From: Thalassiosira profunda
Lineage: Eukaryota; Bacillariophyta; Thalassiosirophyceae; Thalassiosirales; Thalassiosiraceae
Assembly: GCA_036939355.1 (NCBI GenBank)
Contig: JALLAP010000145.1
Coordinates: forward strand, 1 to 18,630
Length of the DNA: 18,630 bases
Reading direction: 5' to 3'
The notes beneath the pieces were generated by a model. It was not told where the DNA came from and searched no databases. It was given only the letters and a program-made list of their open reading frames with translations. Below, in pieces: positions 1-8,541 of the stretch. The position numbers and the translations under genes were made by a program. Position 1 is the first letter of the stretch. Every line of letters starts with the position of its first letter.

Positions 1-1182
1 ATCACGACACTTCTATCTGCAATACCAATATCAAAAGCTCTGGGATTGCAATCGACCAATGTTGGCACGGATGGCGAATCGATGTCCTATTTGGCAATAT
101 TCTTGGCCTTTCTGGGATTTGGCGCGGCCGACATTAGCTTCGACTGTCTGCTGATACCCGGCCGTTCCCTCTTGGACGACGTGGCTGTGCCTGCTGGTGT
201 ATCGGAGGAGGCAAATGCATTGTTCACTGGATTTCAACTATCCGGAAGGCTGGCGGCTCTTCTCATTGGATCGTCTCGCTGGACCACTTCTGGTCTGTGG
301 GGTTTCTACAAGGACCCTGCGGATGCGCATTTCGATGCATGCTTTACAGTGAGCGCCGCCGTTCTTCTAGGTTCCATGTTGGTGATAGTGATGCTTGTGG
401 AAGATCGGGGCTCGACTTACGAAACGATTCTGGGCGATTCAGAGAGCAATTCGGACGAGTCTGGCAGCGTTGTTGTTGAATTCAAAGAGCATTTGGACGC
501 GAGAGGCATGCTCGCAATGCCGTCAAACAATGAGAGCGTAAATGCCACATCAGATGACAGTCCATCGCAGAGGTTCTGGTCAAAACTGGACGCTACTGCG
601 CTTTTGTGTACAGTCCAAGCTGCGGGGTGGGTCGGTGTTTGTGCGCAATCTTTTTTCTGGACAGCGTGGCGTGGCGAACAGACAGGATGCGTCGACTTGG
701 CCTTGCAGGGACTGGTTGGCATGGCCACAGCAGGGCTGTTACCACTTGCAAATGCACGCTTTGACGCAGCTTCAGTCTGGTGCGGCTCAGAGCTGTTCTT
801 TCATGTTTTGATGATGTCGACTGGACTTTTCAACTCGTCATACGGGGGAGCTGGCAGGCAGTGGACGTCGAAGCATGGCTGGATACCGAGGCTTATCGGT
901 GCATTGAGTGGCATTAATTACGCGGTGCATGCAACCAATGGACTGCTAGTGGCTGCACAACTGGTAGACGATCCATCCAAGAGAGCGAGGACGATCGCTC
1001 TGGTGAACAATTGCTTGCCGATTGGACAGCTGGTCACTGCTATCACTGGAGGTGCCATTGCTCAATATTTCGGCGGTTTCCAGTATTGCTTTGTTTGCTA
1101 CGGCGCTCTTGGGGTTCTGTTGACATCTGGGGTGTGGATTGTATCTTCGCAACAGAAACTGTTCTCTCAAAGGAGAGCGTAG
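1..1182 (+). CDS. GPH/SLC45-like membrane transporter, 5'-truncated by window edge
   Basis: The frame is open from base 1 to a TAG at 1180-1182, giving 393 visible residues; the start lies upstream of the window. The protein alternates long hydrophobic segments with short loops. Early in the fragment is a membrane helix followed by D-x-SFDCLLIPGRSLLDD, which resembles the D...P.RALL.D signature after a transmembrane helix in the glycoside-pentoside-hexuronide/sucrose transporter and SLC45 families. Near the C-terminus a helix pair (NNCLPIGQLVTAITGGAIAQ) fits the last helices of such carriers. A hydrophilic acidic and Ser-rich central loop (about 420-560) matches the large cytoplasmic loop between the two six-helix halves. 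Substrate cannot be read from the sequence; sugar/H+ symport is the family expectation. No intron is needed in the visible part. Another major-facilitator subfamily remains possible. Confidence 0.6.
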   Translation: MTTLLSAIPISKALGLQSTNVGTDGESMSYLAIFLAFLGFGAADISFDCLLIPGRSLLDDVAVPAGVSEEANALFTGFQLSGRLAALLIGSSRWTTSGLWGFYKDPADAHFDACFTVSAAVLLGSMLVIVMLVEDRGSTYETILGDSESNSDESGSVVVEFKEHLDARGMLAMPSNNESVNATSDDSPSQRFWSKLDATALLCTVQAAGWVGVCAQSFFWTAWRGEQTGCVDLALQGLVGMATAGLLPLANARFDAASVWCGSELFFHVLMMSTGLFNSSYGGAGRQWTSKHGWIPRLIGALSGINYAVHATNGLLVAAQLVDDPSKRARTIALVNNCLPIGQLVTAITGGAIAQYFGGFQYCFVCYGALGVLLTSGVWIVSSQQKLFSQRRA

Positions 1183-1258
1183 AAGATTGGGCGGGAACAT
1201 GCTTGAAACCTCTGTCCTCTCAGCGGAGTCCTCTCAACGGAGAGAGTATGTAGATTGG
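1161..1258 (+). repeat. Imperfect direct repeat spanning the stop codon of the transporter gene
   Basis: Bases 1161-1190 and 1228-1258 share the pattern GT(T/C)CTCTCAA(A/C)GGAGAG, then a variable GTA core, then GATTGG. The first copy contains the last codons and TAG of the transporter gene. A third partial copy (1214-1228) is tandem with the second: TCCTCTCAGCGGAG at 1215-1228 is followed directly by TCCTCTCAACGGAG at 1229-1242. Confidence 0.6.
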
Positions 1259-1274
1259 ACGTATCCTGGATCCT

Positions 1275-1302
1275 ACTCAGTGCATTCCACTCAGTGCACC
1301 CC
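1275..1302 (+). repeat. Second 14-bp-period tandem repeat in the same spacer
   Basis: ACTCAGTGCATTCC (1275-1288) is followed immediately by ACTCAGTGCACCCC (1289-1302). The period is 14 bp, the same as the unrelated tandem repeat at 1215-1242 only 33 bp upstream. Confidence 0.65.
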
Positions 1303-1641
1303 AACAAGTGCAAAGTTCTTTACATACCGCAGTCTTATGCTTTGTTGACTTCAGATTCACCCCAGCTCTTTGCAGGCCGCGCCATTGCAGCGCTTGATGA
1401 GTCGCCGTGACAGCACCATCTCATCGTAGTGTGTCAACTCCACCTTTACTTTTGCTTGGTTGAGAACCTTACCATTCTACGTAGGAATTAGTACTATCGG
1501 ACCATGTCAGAAAATCCCCCCTCGGGCCTCCCCGCCGCGCCCGGCGCGCCCCCCGCTCGCCCCGCCCCCAACGCCCCATAAAATTTGTGGAGCAGACCAC
1601 GCCGAGGAAGCCCCCGTTGCCGCCCGCATCGTCCCAACACG
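1303..1641 (+). promoter_or_regulatory. clpS: ClpS upstream region with C-rich tract and TATA-like box
   Basis: No coding sequence is supported here. The segment ends with a very C/G-rich tract (about 1515-1576) and then an AT-rich CATAAAAT (1577-1584), a TATA-like element 58 bp upstream of the ClpS ATG. The 8-bp palindrome CTACGTAG lies at 1478-1485 and is followed by AGGAATTAGTA, also seen inverted at 13567-13641. Assignment as a core promoter is inference from position and composition. Confidence 0.35.
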
Positions 1642-2091
1642 ATGGTGTCCGTGAAGCTGATTTTCGTGGCCCTCGCGGCTCAATTGCTGGCGGCGGTGGC
1701 CTTCACCGCGCCCGCTTCGCATCGGTCGGTGCATCAAGCAGCGCGAGGAGTATCCTCCACCGCCGGGCTCTTCATGGCGGTCGCCGCCCCCGAGAAGAAG
1801 AAGGAGAAGAAGGTCACCAACGAGAGCGACGAGCAGAGCGACATGGACAAGGACCGGGGGTGGCTTGTGAGGCTGTATAATGATCCCTTTAACAAGAGGG
1901 AATTTGTGGCGCGGTGCCTCATGGAGGTCTGCGGCCACGACGACGGCACCGCGTTCACTGTCATGATGCAGGCCCACCAGGTGGGCATCGGCGTCATCGG
2001 GAATTATCACAGGGAGCTGGCCGAGATGTACAAGATGCGGCTGTCGGAGGAGGGATTGCTTATTGACATGGTGCCCGCGGACGACGAGTGA
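1642..2091 (+). CDS. clpS: Plastid-targeted ClpS, N-degron adaptor of Clp protease
   Basis: 149 aa, one exon. Residues 1-20 are a hydrophobic signal peptide. AFTAP (20-24) matches the cleavage motif of bipartite plastid presequences in algae with red-derived complex plastids, so the product should act in the stroma. A Lys-rich linker (51-57) precedes a ClpS domain (about 73-145). It aligns to E. coli ClpS without gaps at a constant offset of 46: N80-D81 equal N34-D35, H112 equals H66 and M108 equals M62, the residues that hold the destabilising N-terminal amino acid. The gatekeeper M40 is R86. ClpS delivers such substrates to the ClpC/ClpP protease. The ATG at 1642 is chosen because the signal peptide starts there; an upstream in-frame codon would only add a Pro/Arg-rich stretch. 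Confidence 0.9.
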   Translation: MVSVKLIFVALAAQLLAAVAFTAPASHRSVHQAARGVSSTAGLFMAVAAPEKKKEKKVTNESDEQSDMDKDRGWLVRLYNDPFNKREFVARCLMEVCGHDDGTAFTVMMQAHQVGIGVIGNYHRELAEMYKMRLSEEGLLIDMVPADDE

Positions 2092-2349
2092 ATCTTTTGC
2101 AAATCGAAAATGGTGGGGGGAAGAATTGAGGTGGAACACGGGTTATTTGGGGGAGGGGATGAGGGGAAAGAGTATGTGCGCAGATCTTATGCGCAACTCA
2201 TGAACATATTGTGTGCTGGGAGAAGGGGAGGGAGGGCTGCAACGGGGGATGGGGACAACCAACAAATCGTGCACATCACTGCTGCACACAAGCATCGTGT
2301 AAAATATTACTGAAAGATTACCAAGCGAGAAATGACTCTTCACTCAGTG

Positions 2350-3540
2350 TTATGTTTGTCGAAGCCACAGCTCTGTCACCTGTCTCTCTTCGGCCAGCGC
2401 CTGCTTTACTACTTCGCGCCCTCCTTCGGCAGGTGCAAGCAGCGGCGCTGTTCTCATAGGGTGGTCTCTTCTGCGTTCGTTCCCCAAAAGCCAGACTTTT
2501 ACCGATTGGTTTGAGCCTGGCGCAGCGGTGGCACCTTCCTTCTGTGTAGCTTTCACTTCTTCCCATTCTGCAAAGGGACCGCAAAAGCTGTTTCCCTCAT
2601 CCGCTTGCAAATCTTCCTCCGCCCTATCCAATGGAACATCTAACGGCGGGTCCTCGTCTCCAGGCCATACATTGAACAATATGACGCTTCGCCCCCATAT
2701 ATCTTCCGGCTCATATTCAGCTCCTCCTTTTACAAACGGAAGCATCCACAAATCGGACGGACGGGGTACTGCATGCATGTCTCTTCCGTCAAAGCGCAGC
2801 AGCCTCCCAGGCACGGCGGGCACCGTCACGAGCTGCACTTGTTTTGCAACCTCATTGTCTACACAGTCCTCTACCGAGCTTCTATCGCTTATTGTTCGTA
2901 GCAGATCTCCGCCCGAGCTGCGTCCCGGGAACACGCACGTGGGCCCTCTCACCTCGCTCCCCACCTGCAGGTACAATACGTGCCCGTAGGTTGGATATCG
3001 ATGCCCGTACCTCTCCTGATACGTTGCCGGGTACCTCGATTGCAAATCTTGGCTGTCGATCGACGATGCATCCTGATCCATCAGCTTTGAGAGATTCTCG
3101 TCGACGTCCGCGTGCGCCTCGATGTGTCTCCATTCCTGGCGCGTCCAATACTCCACATACTGTTTATCCCCTCCTCCGCCCTCAATCTCGGTCAAAATTG
3201 CATCCAGCGTGCGCTCGATGATGTTTCGTGCGCCGGCGTTGACGAGTGGTCGGGAGAAACACTTGTGTTCGAGGCCCGATTTGGAGGCATAAGCGTGCAG
3301 GGCCTCCCGCTGCCCTGCCAAGGGAAGGACGCCGTCCCAGACCTGGACATATTGGGCCGTCGCACCGAGCGGTGTGGAGAGGGCCGCGGCCGCCGCGGCT
3401 GTGGATAGGAGGATGACGGAGCGCATCGGCATCTCTGCTGATGTCTTGATGGCGAGCGAGCACACCAGCAGCACGCACAGCACACCCAATGTGGCGCGGC
3501 AGCTGCTGTCTACGCCAGCCTTGATTCCACTCTGTTTCAT
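2350..3540 (-). CDS. Secretory-pathway 2OG-Fe(II) oxygenase-like protein
   Basis: 396 aa, no intron. A hydrophobic segment at residues 17-35 looks like a signal peptide or signal anchor; a second one (41-62) follows the alternative starts M37 and M39. The core carries the 2-oxoglutarate/Fe(II) dioxygenase triad: H143-x-D145 in EAHADVDE, H256 in GRLLRFDGRDMHAV, and an Arg about 28 residues later (R284, in RSVILFNVW) where the family binds the 2OG carboxylate. The YGHVLYLQV strand near 185-193 is also typical. Known members hydroxylate prolines or other residues; the substrate is not predictable here. The C-terminal ~100 residues are acidic then basic and have no recognised domain. It is divergent from the sirtuin gene and convergent with clpS. 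Confidence 0.7.
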   Translation of the reverse strand: MKQSGIKAGVDSSCRATLGVLCVLLVCSLAIKTSAEMPMRSVILLSTAAAAAALSTPLGATAQYVQVWDGVLPLAGQREALHAYASKSGLEHKCFSRPLVNAGARNIIERTLDAILTEIEGGGGDKQYVEYWTRQEWRHIEAHADVDENLSKLMDQDASSIDSQDLQSRYPATYQERYGHRYPTYGHVLYLQVGSEVRGPTCVFPGRSSGGDLLRTISDRSSVEDCVDNEVAKQVQLVTVPAVPGRLLRFDGRDMHAVPRPSDLWMLPFVKGGAEYEPEDIWGRSVILFNVWPGDEDPPLDVPLDRAEEDLQADEGNSFCGPFAEWEEVKATQKEGATAAPGSNQSVKVWLLGNERRRDHPMRTAPLLAPAEGGREVVKQALAEERQVTELWLRQT

Positions 3541-3673
3541 AATCAGAATACAATTAGTTTTAGAAATAGCTCCAACTTACTTTATGTCGGAATGGACTTT
3601 TGGCGGGAAAGATACCGGCGGAGAAGTCCTCTCCTCTCGCGCACACCAACCCATCAACCCCCTAATCGTCGAC
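3541..3673. promoter_or_regulatory. Short divergent intergenic region, 2OG oxygenase / sirtuin
   Basis: Only 133 bp separate the two divergent coding regions, or 43 bp if the sirtuin starts at the weaker upstream ATG at 3584. A shared bidirectional promoter is inferred. I see no clear TATA box. Confidence 0.4.
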
Positions 3674-5030
3674 ATGGAAGCCGCCACACCCGTCCCTCTT
3701 GGGGACGCATTCGACGACCGCCTGACGTCGATCGCCCAACTCGTCGAATCCAAGAAAAACATCGTCGTGCTCGCCGGCGCCGGCCTCAGCGTCTCGTGCG
3801 GCATCCCCGACTTTCGATCCAAAACCGGCCTGTACGCCACCCTCGACTACCAGGAGCTCGGCCTCGCCAGTCCGGAGGATCTGTTCGACATAGAAACGTT
3901 TCATGACGATCCCCGCCCGTTCTTCCGGTTCGCCCACTCGCTCTACCCCGGATCGATCGAGCCATCCGCGTCGCATCGATTCCTGGCGTGGCTGGATCGG
4001 CAGGGGAGATTGCTGAGGATTTACACGCAAAATATCGACACATTGGAGCAGGTGGCGGGCGTGAGGGCAGAAAAGGTGGCGTACGCGCATGGATCTCTGC
4101 TTGACGCCACATGCACGAAGTGCAAAGCAAAGTACGGTGCCGCGGACATTGCAGACGATGTGAAAGCTGGAACGGTACCATTGTGCCGGCACCCTCGAAG
4201 CAAGAAGGCAAAACTATCCAAAGAAAGCTCTGCAAAGGAGACAGCCACATCGGATCCTCCGGTGGTGCGAAGGGAGAGCTTGCGGAGGTCTGCAAAGCGT
4301 GCACTGTCGAAAGACGAGAGCAACTTTGACGCGTTGCGGAAGCAGGGCCTTTGTTGCGGCGTAGTCAAGCCCAACATCACCTTCTTTGGGGAAAAGATTG
4401 GCAACGATGTGGGAAGAAAGCTGCAACAAGATTACAAAACGGCGGATGCATTGGTTGTCATGGGCACGTCCCTCTCCGTGTGAGTTGTTGTGCATATCAT
4501 GTAATGTCCCTCATTCACATTCGTACCTTCACTGATGATTCTCGGTTGCAAATGCATGCAGTGCGCCTATGTCCAAAGTAGTTGAATATCTTCCACCGAG
4601 GATACCAAAGATTCTCATCAATCGCAACGTAGTTTGTCTGCCGAAGAAGGCAAATGATAATAGCCGTGGCTTTGCGTTCGATCACTGCCTGCTCGGCAAC
4701 TGCGACGATGTGGTCGAAGCACTTGAGCGGGCGATGAAAGGCGACGGACAGACAATATCAGACGGCGGCCTTGTTCAAAACGACGAGCAATGGCTGCTGG
4801 GACAGCCAAAGGAGAGCGTGCTTTTGTTTCCTGGAGCAGTGACTTCGGGCGCGGCAGAACCAGAGCCAGAGCAGAAGGTACTTGTGCACTGCGACGAATG
4901 CCGAAACGTCATCAGCGGAAAGGTCTGGAATTGCAAAACTTGCTTCGACTTTGATCTATGCGATGCATGTCATTCCAATGCATCGTCTAGACATTTTGAT
5001 GGAAAGCACGAGTTTGCAGTGGAGAGTTAA
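3674..5030 (+). CDS. Sirtuin (SIR2 family) NAD-dependent deacylase with C-terminal ZZ zinc finger
   Basis: Exons 3674-4479 and 4562-5030, 424 aa. The 82-nt GTGAGT...GCAG intron is phase 2, and splicing regenerates GTSLSVAPM, a core sirtuin motif. The domain shows GAGLSVSCGIPDFRS (35-49) and TQNIDTLEQVAG (118-129) for NAD binding, catalytic H139 in AHGS, and zinc cysteines C147/C150. The second zinc pair appears split: C171, then about 55 basic Ser-rich residues with nuclear-localisation-like runs (RSKKAK, RRESLRRSAKR), then C227/C228 before KPNITFFGE. Residues 379-418 form a ZZ finger: C379, C382, C393, C396, C402, C405, H413, H418. ZZ domains bind protein N-termini, often histone H3, so a nuclear role is likely. 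ATG 3674 has a good context (G at -3 and +4); ATG 3584 would add 30 residues. Confidence 0.9.
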
Positions 5031-5041
5031 CGCCTTCCTTA

Positions 5042-5080
5042 TGAGGGCTTAGCCCTCAATTTCGACACAACGTTAGTTGT
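5042..5080. terminator. Inverted repeats in the convergent sirtuin/epimerase spacer
   Basis: TGAGGGC (5042-5048), TTA, GCCCTCA (5052-5058) is a perfect 7-bp inverted repeat starting 12 bp after the sirtuin stop. A second, ACAAC-gtta-GTTGT, is at 5067-5080. They sit in the 104-bp spacer where two genes converge, so a role in 3'-end formation on either strand is possible but unproven. Confidence 0.3.
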
Positions 5081-5134
5081 TGCTGACACCAAATCACACA
5101 CATATCGCAAACGAAGCTCAACCAGAGCACACCC

Positions 5135-6402
5135 TCATGCGTCGCCGTATCCGTTGGGATTCTTCGTCTGCCACCGCCACGCGTCCTCGCACATATTGTC
5201 CAAAGTCATTTTTGCCTCCCATCCCATCTCCTCCTTCGCCAGGCTGGGGTCCGCCATGTAAATTGTCACATCTCCCGGACGGCGCGGTCCGATGACGTGC
5301 GGAATGGGTTTGCCCACCGCCTTCCCGAACGCTTCCACCATGTCGAGAACAGAATACCCAGTGCCTGTTCCCAGATTGAAAACATTGAGCTTCCCCGTTC
5401 CACACTTTCCACTGCTGCTGCTCCCATCCAGGTATCTCAACGCAGAAACGTGGCCCTCGGCCAGGTCCATCACGTGCAAATAGTCGCGGACTCCCGTTCC
5501 GTCCGGGGTATCGTAGTCGTTTCCAAAGATTGTCACGTGGGGTCTCCGGCCGACTTTGCAGCACAATCATTATGAATGAGCATAATCTTGTGCATGTAAA
5601 ATTACAGCATCTTTGCAAAACAATAGTCTTGGTCCATATCAGCCAACTCACCTGCCACCTGTGCAACGAAGGGCATCAGATTGTTGGGCACGCCACTGGG
5701 GTCCTCCCCCATCTTCCCTGAAGGATGGGCGCCCACGGGGTTGAAGTACCGCAAAATCGCCACGCTCCAATCCTTGGCATCCTGGCCCTGATCCCTTCGT
5801 ATCGCGTGGCTCTGGTGAAAGTCCCCCAAGATCTGCTCGATCATGTATTTGGTCCTCCCGTAGCAGTTGGTGATCGTGACGCCCACCTCGTCCGTCTCCT
5901 TCAGCTTGGCCTTCTCGTCCTTCGCCACGCCGTACACCGTCGCGCTGCTGGAGAAGACGATGGACCGGCAGCCGAACTCCTCCATCAAATTGAGCAGCGT
6001 CCACGTTGCGCCGATGTTCACCTCGTAGTATTTCAGGGGGATCAGCTTCGATTCCCCCACGGCCTTGAGGCCGGCGAAGTGCACGGCCGAGTCGAATCCG
6101 CCCTTCGCTGCAAACTCCTCGAAGACCGCGCGGAGGGCGGGCCCGTCGCAGCAATCGACCTTGCGGAAGACCAGGCGCCCCTTGGTATCTTCGCCGGCGC
6201 TCCCATCGGCATTGACGGTGAAGCCATCCAGGCCCGAGATCTCGGCCACGCGGCGCAAGGATTCGCACGAGGAGTTGGCGAGGTTGTCCACCACAACGAC
6301 CGAGTACTCGATCGAGTTGGCCGGGTCGAGGAGGGCCACGAGGGTGTGGCTGCCGATGTAGCCGCACCCCCCGGTGACGAGGATGCGCTTTTGGGCGGCC
6401 AT
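5135..6402 (-). CDS. galE: UDP-glucose 4-epimerase
   Basis: Minus-strand exons 6402-5652 and 5553-5135, 389 aa. The 98-nt intron (5651-5554) starts GTGAGT and ends AAAG; splicing gives FVAQVAVGRRPHVTIFGNDY, which matches the bacterial GalE junction. The enzyme is a short-chain dehydrogenase/reductase that interconverts UDP-glucose and UDP-galactose with bound NAD (Leloir pathway, cytosol). Visible features are the nucleotide-binding TGGCGYIGSH (10-19), HFAGLKAVGES (108-118), the catalytic serine motif SSSATVYG (151-158) and Y181-x3-K185. It is about 50 residues longer than E. coli GalE, partly through an insertion near residues 57-77. The start sits in a near-perfect eukaryotic context (CACCACCATGGCC). 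It is divergent from the DUF579-like gene and could supply UDP-sugars for polysaccharide synthesis, which is inference. Confidence 0.93.
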
Positions 6403-6595
6403 GGTGGTGGGGCGGGGCGGTGGGGGAGGCGAGGAGGATATAAGATGGATGTATGGGGCAGTTGAGCATGCAGTTGGCAGTTGCCAAAACAAAATCACAA
6501 ATCACAGCCTCACATCTCACATCACCTTCACCAACAACCGCGCGACATCAGTTCAATTCCAGCGACGTCGGCGAACCAGCGGAGACGATGCCGCC
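6403..6595. promoter_or_regulatory. Divergent promoter region, galE / DUF579-like gene
   Basis: 193 bp between divergent starts. A TATAAG element lies at 6439-6444. An upstream ATG at 6588 opens a six-codon reading frame that overlaps the better-placed ATG at 6596 (GCCGCCATG), so it is a possible short uORF on the plus-strand transcript. Confidence 0.35.
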
Positions 6596-7387
6596 ATGCC
6601 ACTGCTGAGCGAGCGCGTGATACGGCAGCGGTGGGCGAGGAACGAGACATTGTCGACAAATTCCCAGCGGCTGATCGCCTGCTACTTTTTGGTGGCCTAC
6701 TCGCTGCTGCTGGTTGCAACGTGGTTGCTGTTCCGGTCGCTGCTCAACATTGGCTGACGCCACGGACAGCGCGAACGGGGCCTACTACAAAGTGGGACGG
6801 GGCAACATGGGGCCCCGCGTGCTCTTCTGGGGGTGCGGCGGCGCCGACACGCCGATGCATGCGCACGTGATGGAATACTTGGGAGGAGAAATCGCCTTCA
6901 TCGATAACTCGGAGCAGTTCCGAAAGCAATGCTTAAACCATCACCCGGACATTCGACTCATAAAACCCACGGGGGATCCCAGCAACATGACGCAACTAGT
7001 AGGAAGGCTGGTTCCAAATGATGGATCTGGAATGGAGAGGACGACGTAGAAGATCCGCTGACGGCTAGCCAGTGGATGCCGGATCTGGATGGTATTGAGG
7101 CCGAGGCGCCGTGGGATGTGATCGTTGTGGACGGGCCGGGGATGGACCTCGGGCGGTCCCAACCGCTGTACATGGCCAAACGGCTGGCACAATCATACGG
7201 GCGAAATCACTACACGCACATCTTCCTGCACGACGCAAGCCGCAGCACCAACTGCATCATTGCAAATGGGATCATGGGGCACGACCCAAAGCATTTTATT
7301 GGCAATGTGCTTCCGAGGAAAGGACTGAAACATTGGAGGATACCGGGGCGCAATCGACCGTTGCCCCCAACAAAAAGCAAAGAATAA
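6596..7387 (+). CDS. DUF579/glucuronoxylan-methyltransferase-like Golgi protein, frame broken twice
   Basis: Starts at the ATG in GCCGCCATGCC. Residues 26-47 form one membrane span after a short basic N-terminus, i.e. type II Golgi topology. The luminal part has PRVLFWGCGGADTP, an IAFIDNSEQF strand, WDVIVVDGPGMDLG and YTHIFLHDASRSTN. These correspond to the SAM-site, acidic and HD motifs of the IRX15/GXM (DUF579) family, which 4-O-methylates glucuronic acid on xylan. The first part (6596 to ~6755) and last part (~7030 to 7387) share one frame, while the middle is in another. Removing one G near 6752 gives NIADATDSANGAYY, and adding one base near 7031 gives an acidic linker into WMPDLDG. Alternatives are two small introns (e.g. 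6736-6769 and 6999-7072), but their donors are not GTGAGT like every other intron here. Ends TAA at 7385-7387. Confidence 0.6.
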
Positions 7388-7543
7388 ATGGAGTGCACGC
7401 CGAGAAACCGTTCGTTCATAAAGAGCTACGCCTCATCTTCTATTTCTATGCATTGATGTTCCCCCGAAGATACTCATTCGTCTCAGTTTGATCGGAATCC
7501 AATTCCAACCCAAAACCCAGTTGCTGATAGCCCACGCTGACAA

Positions 7544-8541
7544 CTAATTCCCCCCAAGGCCAAGCTTGCAAAACTTGGCCGAGAGATCGGTACCGCCCCC
7601 TTGCTGCTTGGCTTTGCCGTGCCCACTCTTTTTGCCCCGCACCCTTCTCTTCTGCTTCTTCCCGTTGTTTTCCTTCTCCCCCGACGGTCCCGACCACACT
7701 CCCGACGGCGAGCCGCCCTTGGTGCCCGGGGATCCCAGCCGGTGGTCCTGCGCCTTCTTCTTCGCCCCCTTCACTCCTCCCTTCTTCTTGCCACTTCCGC
7801 CACTCTTCTTTTTCTTCCCGCTCCCGCCGCTCTTTTGCTGCTTTTGCTGCCTCCCCTCCACCTCCTTGGCCCACCGGGCCTGCTCGGCGTCGATATCCCG
7901 CGCCAACCGATTGCGAATGGCGCACCGCTCCATGCAGGGACGCTCGTCCTGGTCGCGCAGCGTGTGGTAATCCAGGGAATTGTCGGTATTGTCTAGGTGA
8001 GGATGCTCCCTCAAAAAGTCCAGCGTCCGATCCAACAGCGCCTCCACAGCATACAAAACATCCATCTCTCCGTAGTGGATCCGGGCCCCAATGCAATAGG
8101 GGTGGATGGTCTCGAAAATGCCCGCGAGGGTGGCATCGATCGCGGAATGCTTTGACGGAGACAGGACAGATAGACGGGCGAGATAATTCAGTGCCCCCGA
8201 TGTGTTGTTCACCATCGCGTTGTTGAAGCAGTCGTAATAAATTTTGGTCGCCGCGCGGAAGATCTCGCCTGCCACGGTGTCCGCTACGCCCTCGTCGGGC
8301 AAGGCGTCTAGGCGCAGGTCGTATTCGGTTTGGTGTCGGCCCCGCAGGTCCCAATAAATGTCGCGGCGCAGAGAAGGACTGCAAGATAAGCGGGGGAGAG
8401 GAGAGCGTGAGCAAAAAAGCAGCAAGCAGCAAGGCGAATAGGAAAGTAAAAGACTCACTCCGGATTCGGCTTGCGCTGCTTCTGGACATTCCTCCACACG
8501 GAAATATGCACCGCGTTGTGTTCGAAGTCGTGGGGCACCAT
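7544..8541 (-). CDS. Unknown conserved protein, family member A, with Lys/Gly-rich tail
   Basis: Exons 8541-8459 and 8378-7544, 305 aa; the 80-nt intron is GTGAGT...TTGCAG. I do not recognise the family. Residues 65-157 clearly resemble residues 91-178 of the gene at 12573-13364: G-E-I-x-R-A-A, A-L-N-x-L-A, E-T-(I/L)-H-P-Y, a D-R-x(3)-F-L helix and H-P-x-L. This core looks alpha-helical. From about 203 onward the tail is low-complexity (GGSGKKKK repeats, RRVRGKKSG), suggesting nucleic-acid binding or a nuclear/nucleolar location. The start at 8541 has good context (GCCATGG). The frame is open for about 15 codons upstream (INTPDELLA...), so an extra 5' exon spliced near 8590 is possible. Confidence 0.65.

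Noticed and set aside
2098..2110. 13-mer TGCAAATCGAAAA shared with 13437-13449
   Set aside because: A few shared 13-mers are expected by chance in a window of this size, and the contexts differ.
1507..2139. Minus-strand open frame of 210 codons over clpS
   Set aside because: Antisense shadow of clpS and its GC-rich leader; low-complexity His/Gly/Leu product.
4174..4340. Possible unrecognised intron inside the sirtuin zinc module
   Set aside because: The segment is open in frame, has no GTGAGT donor, and its Lys/Arg/Ser composition looks coding, so it was kept as an insertion.
5725..6465. Plus-strand open frame of 246 codons
   Set aside because: Antisense of galE exon 1, whose motifs are unambiguous; no family resemblance in the antisense product.
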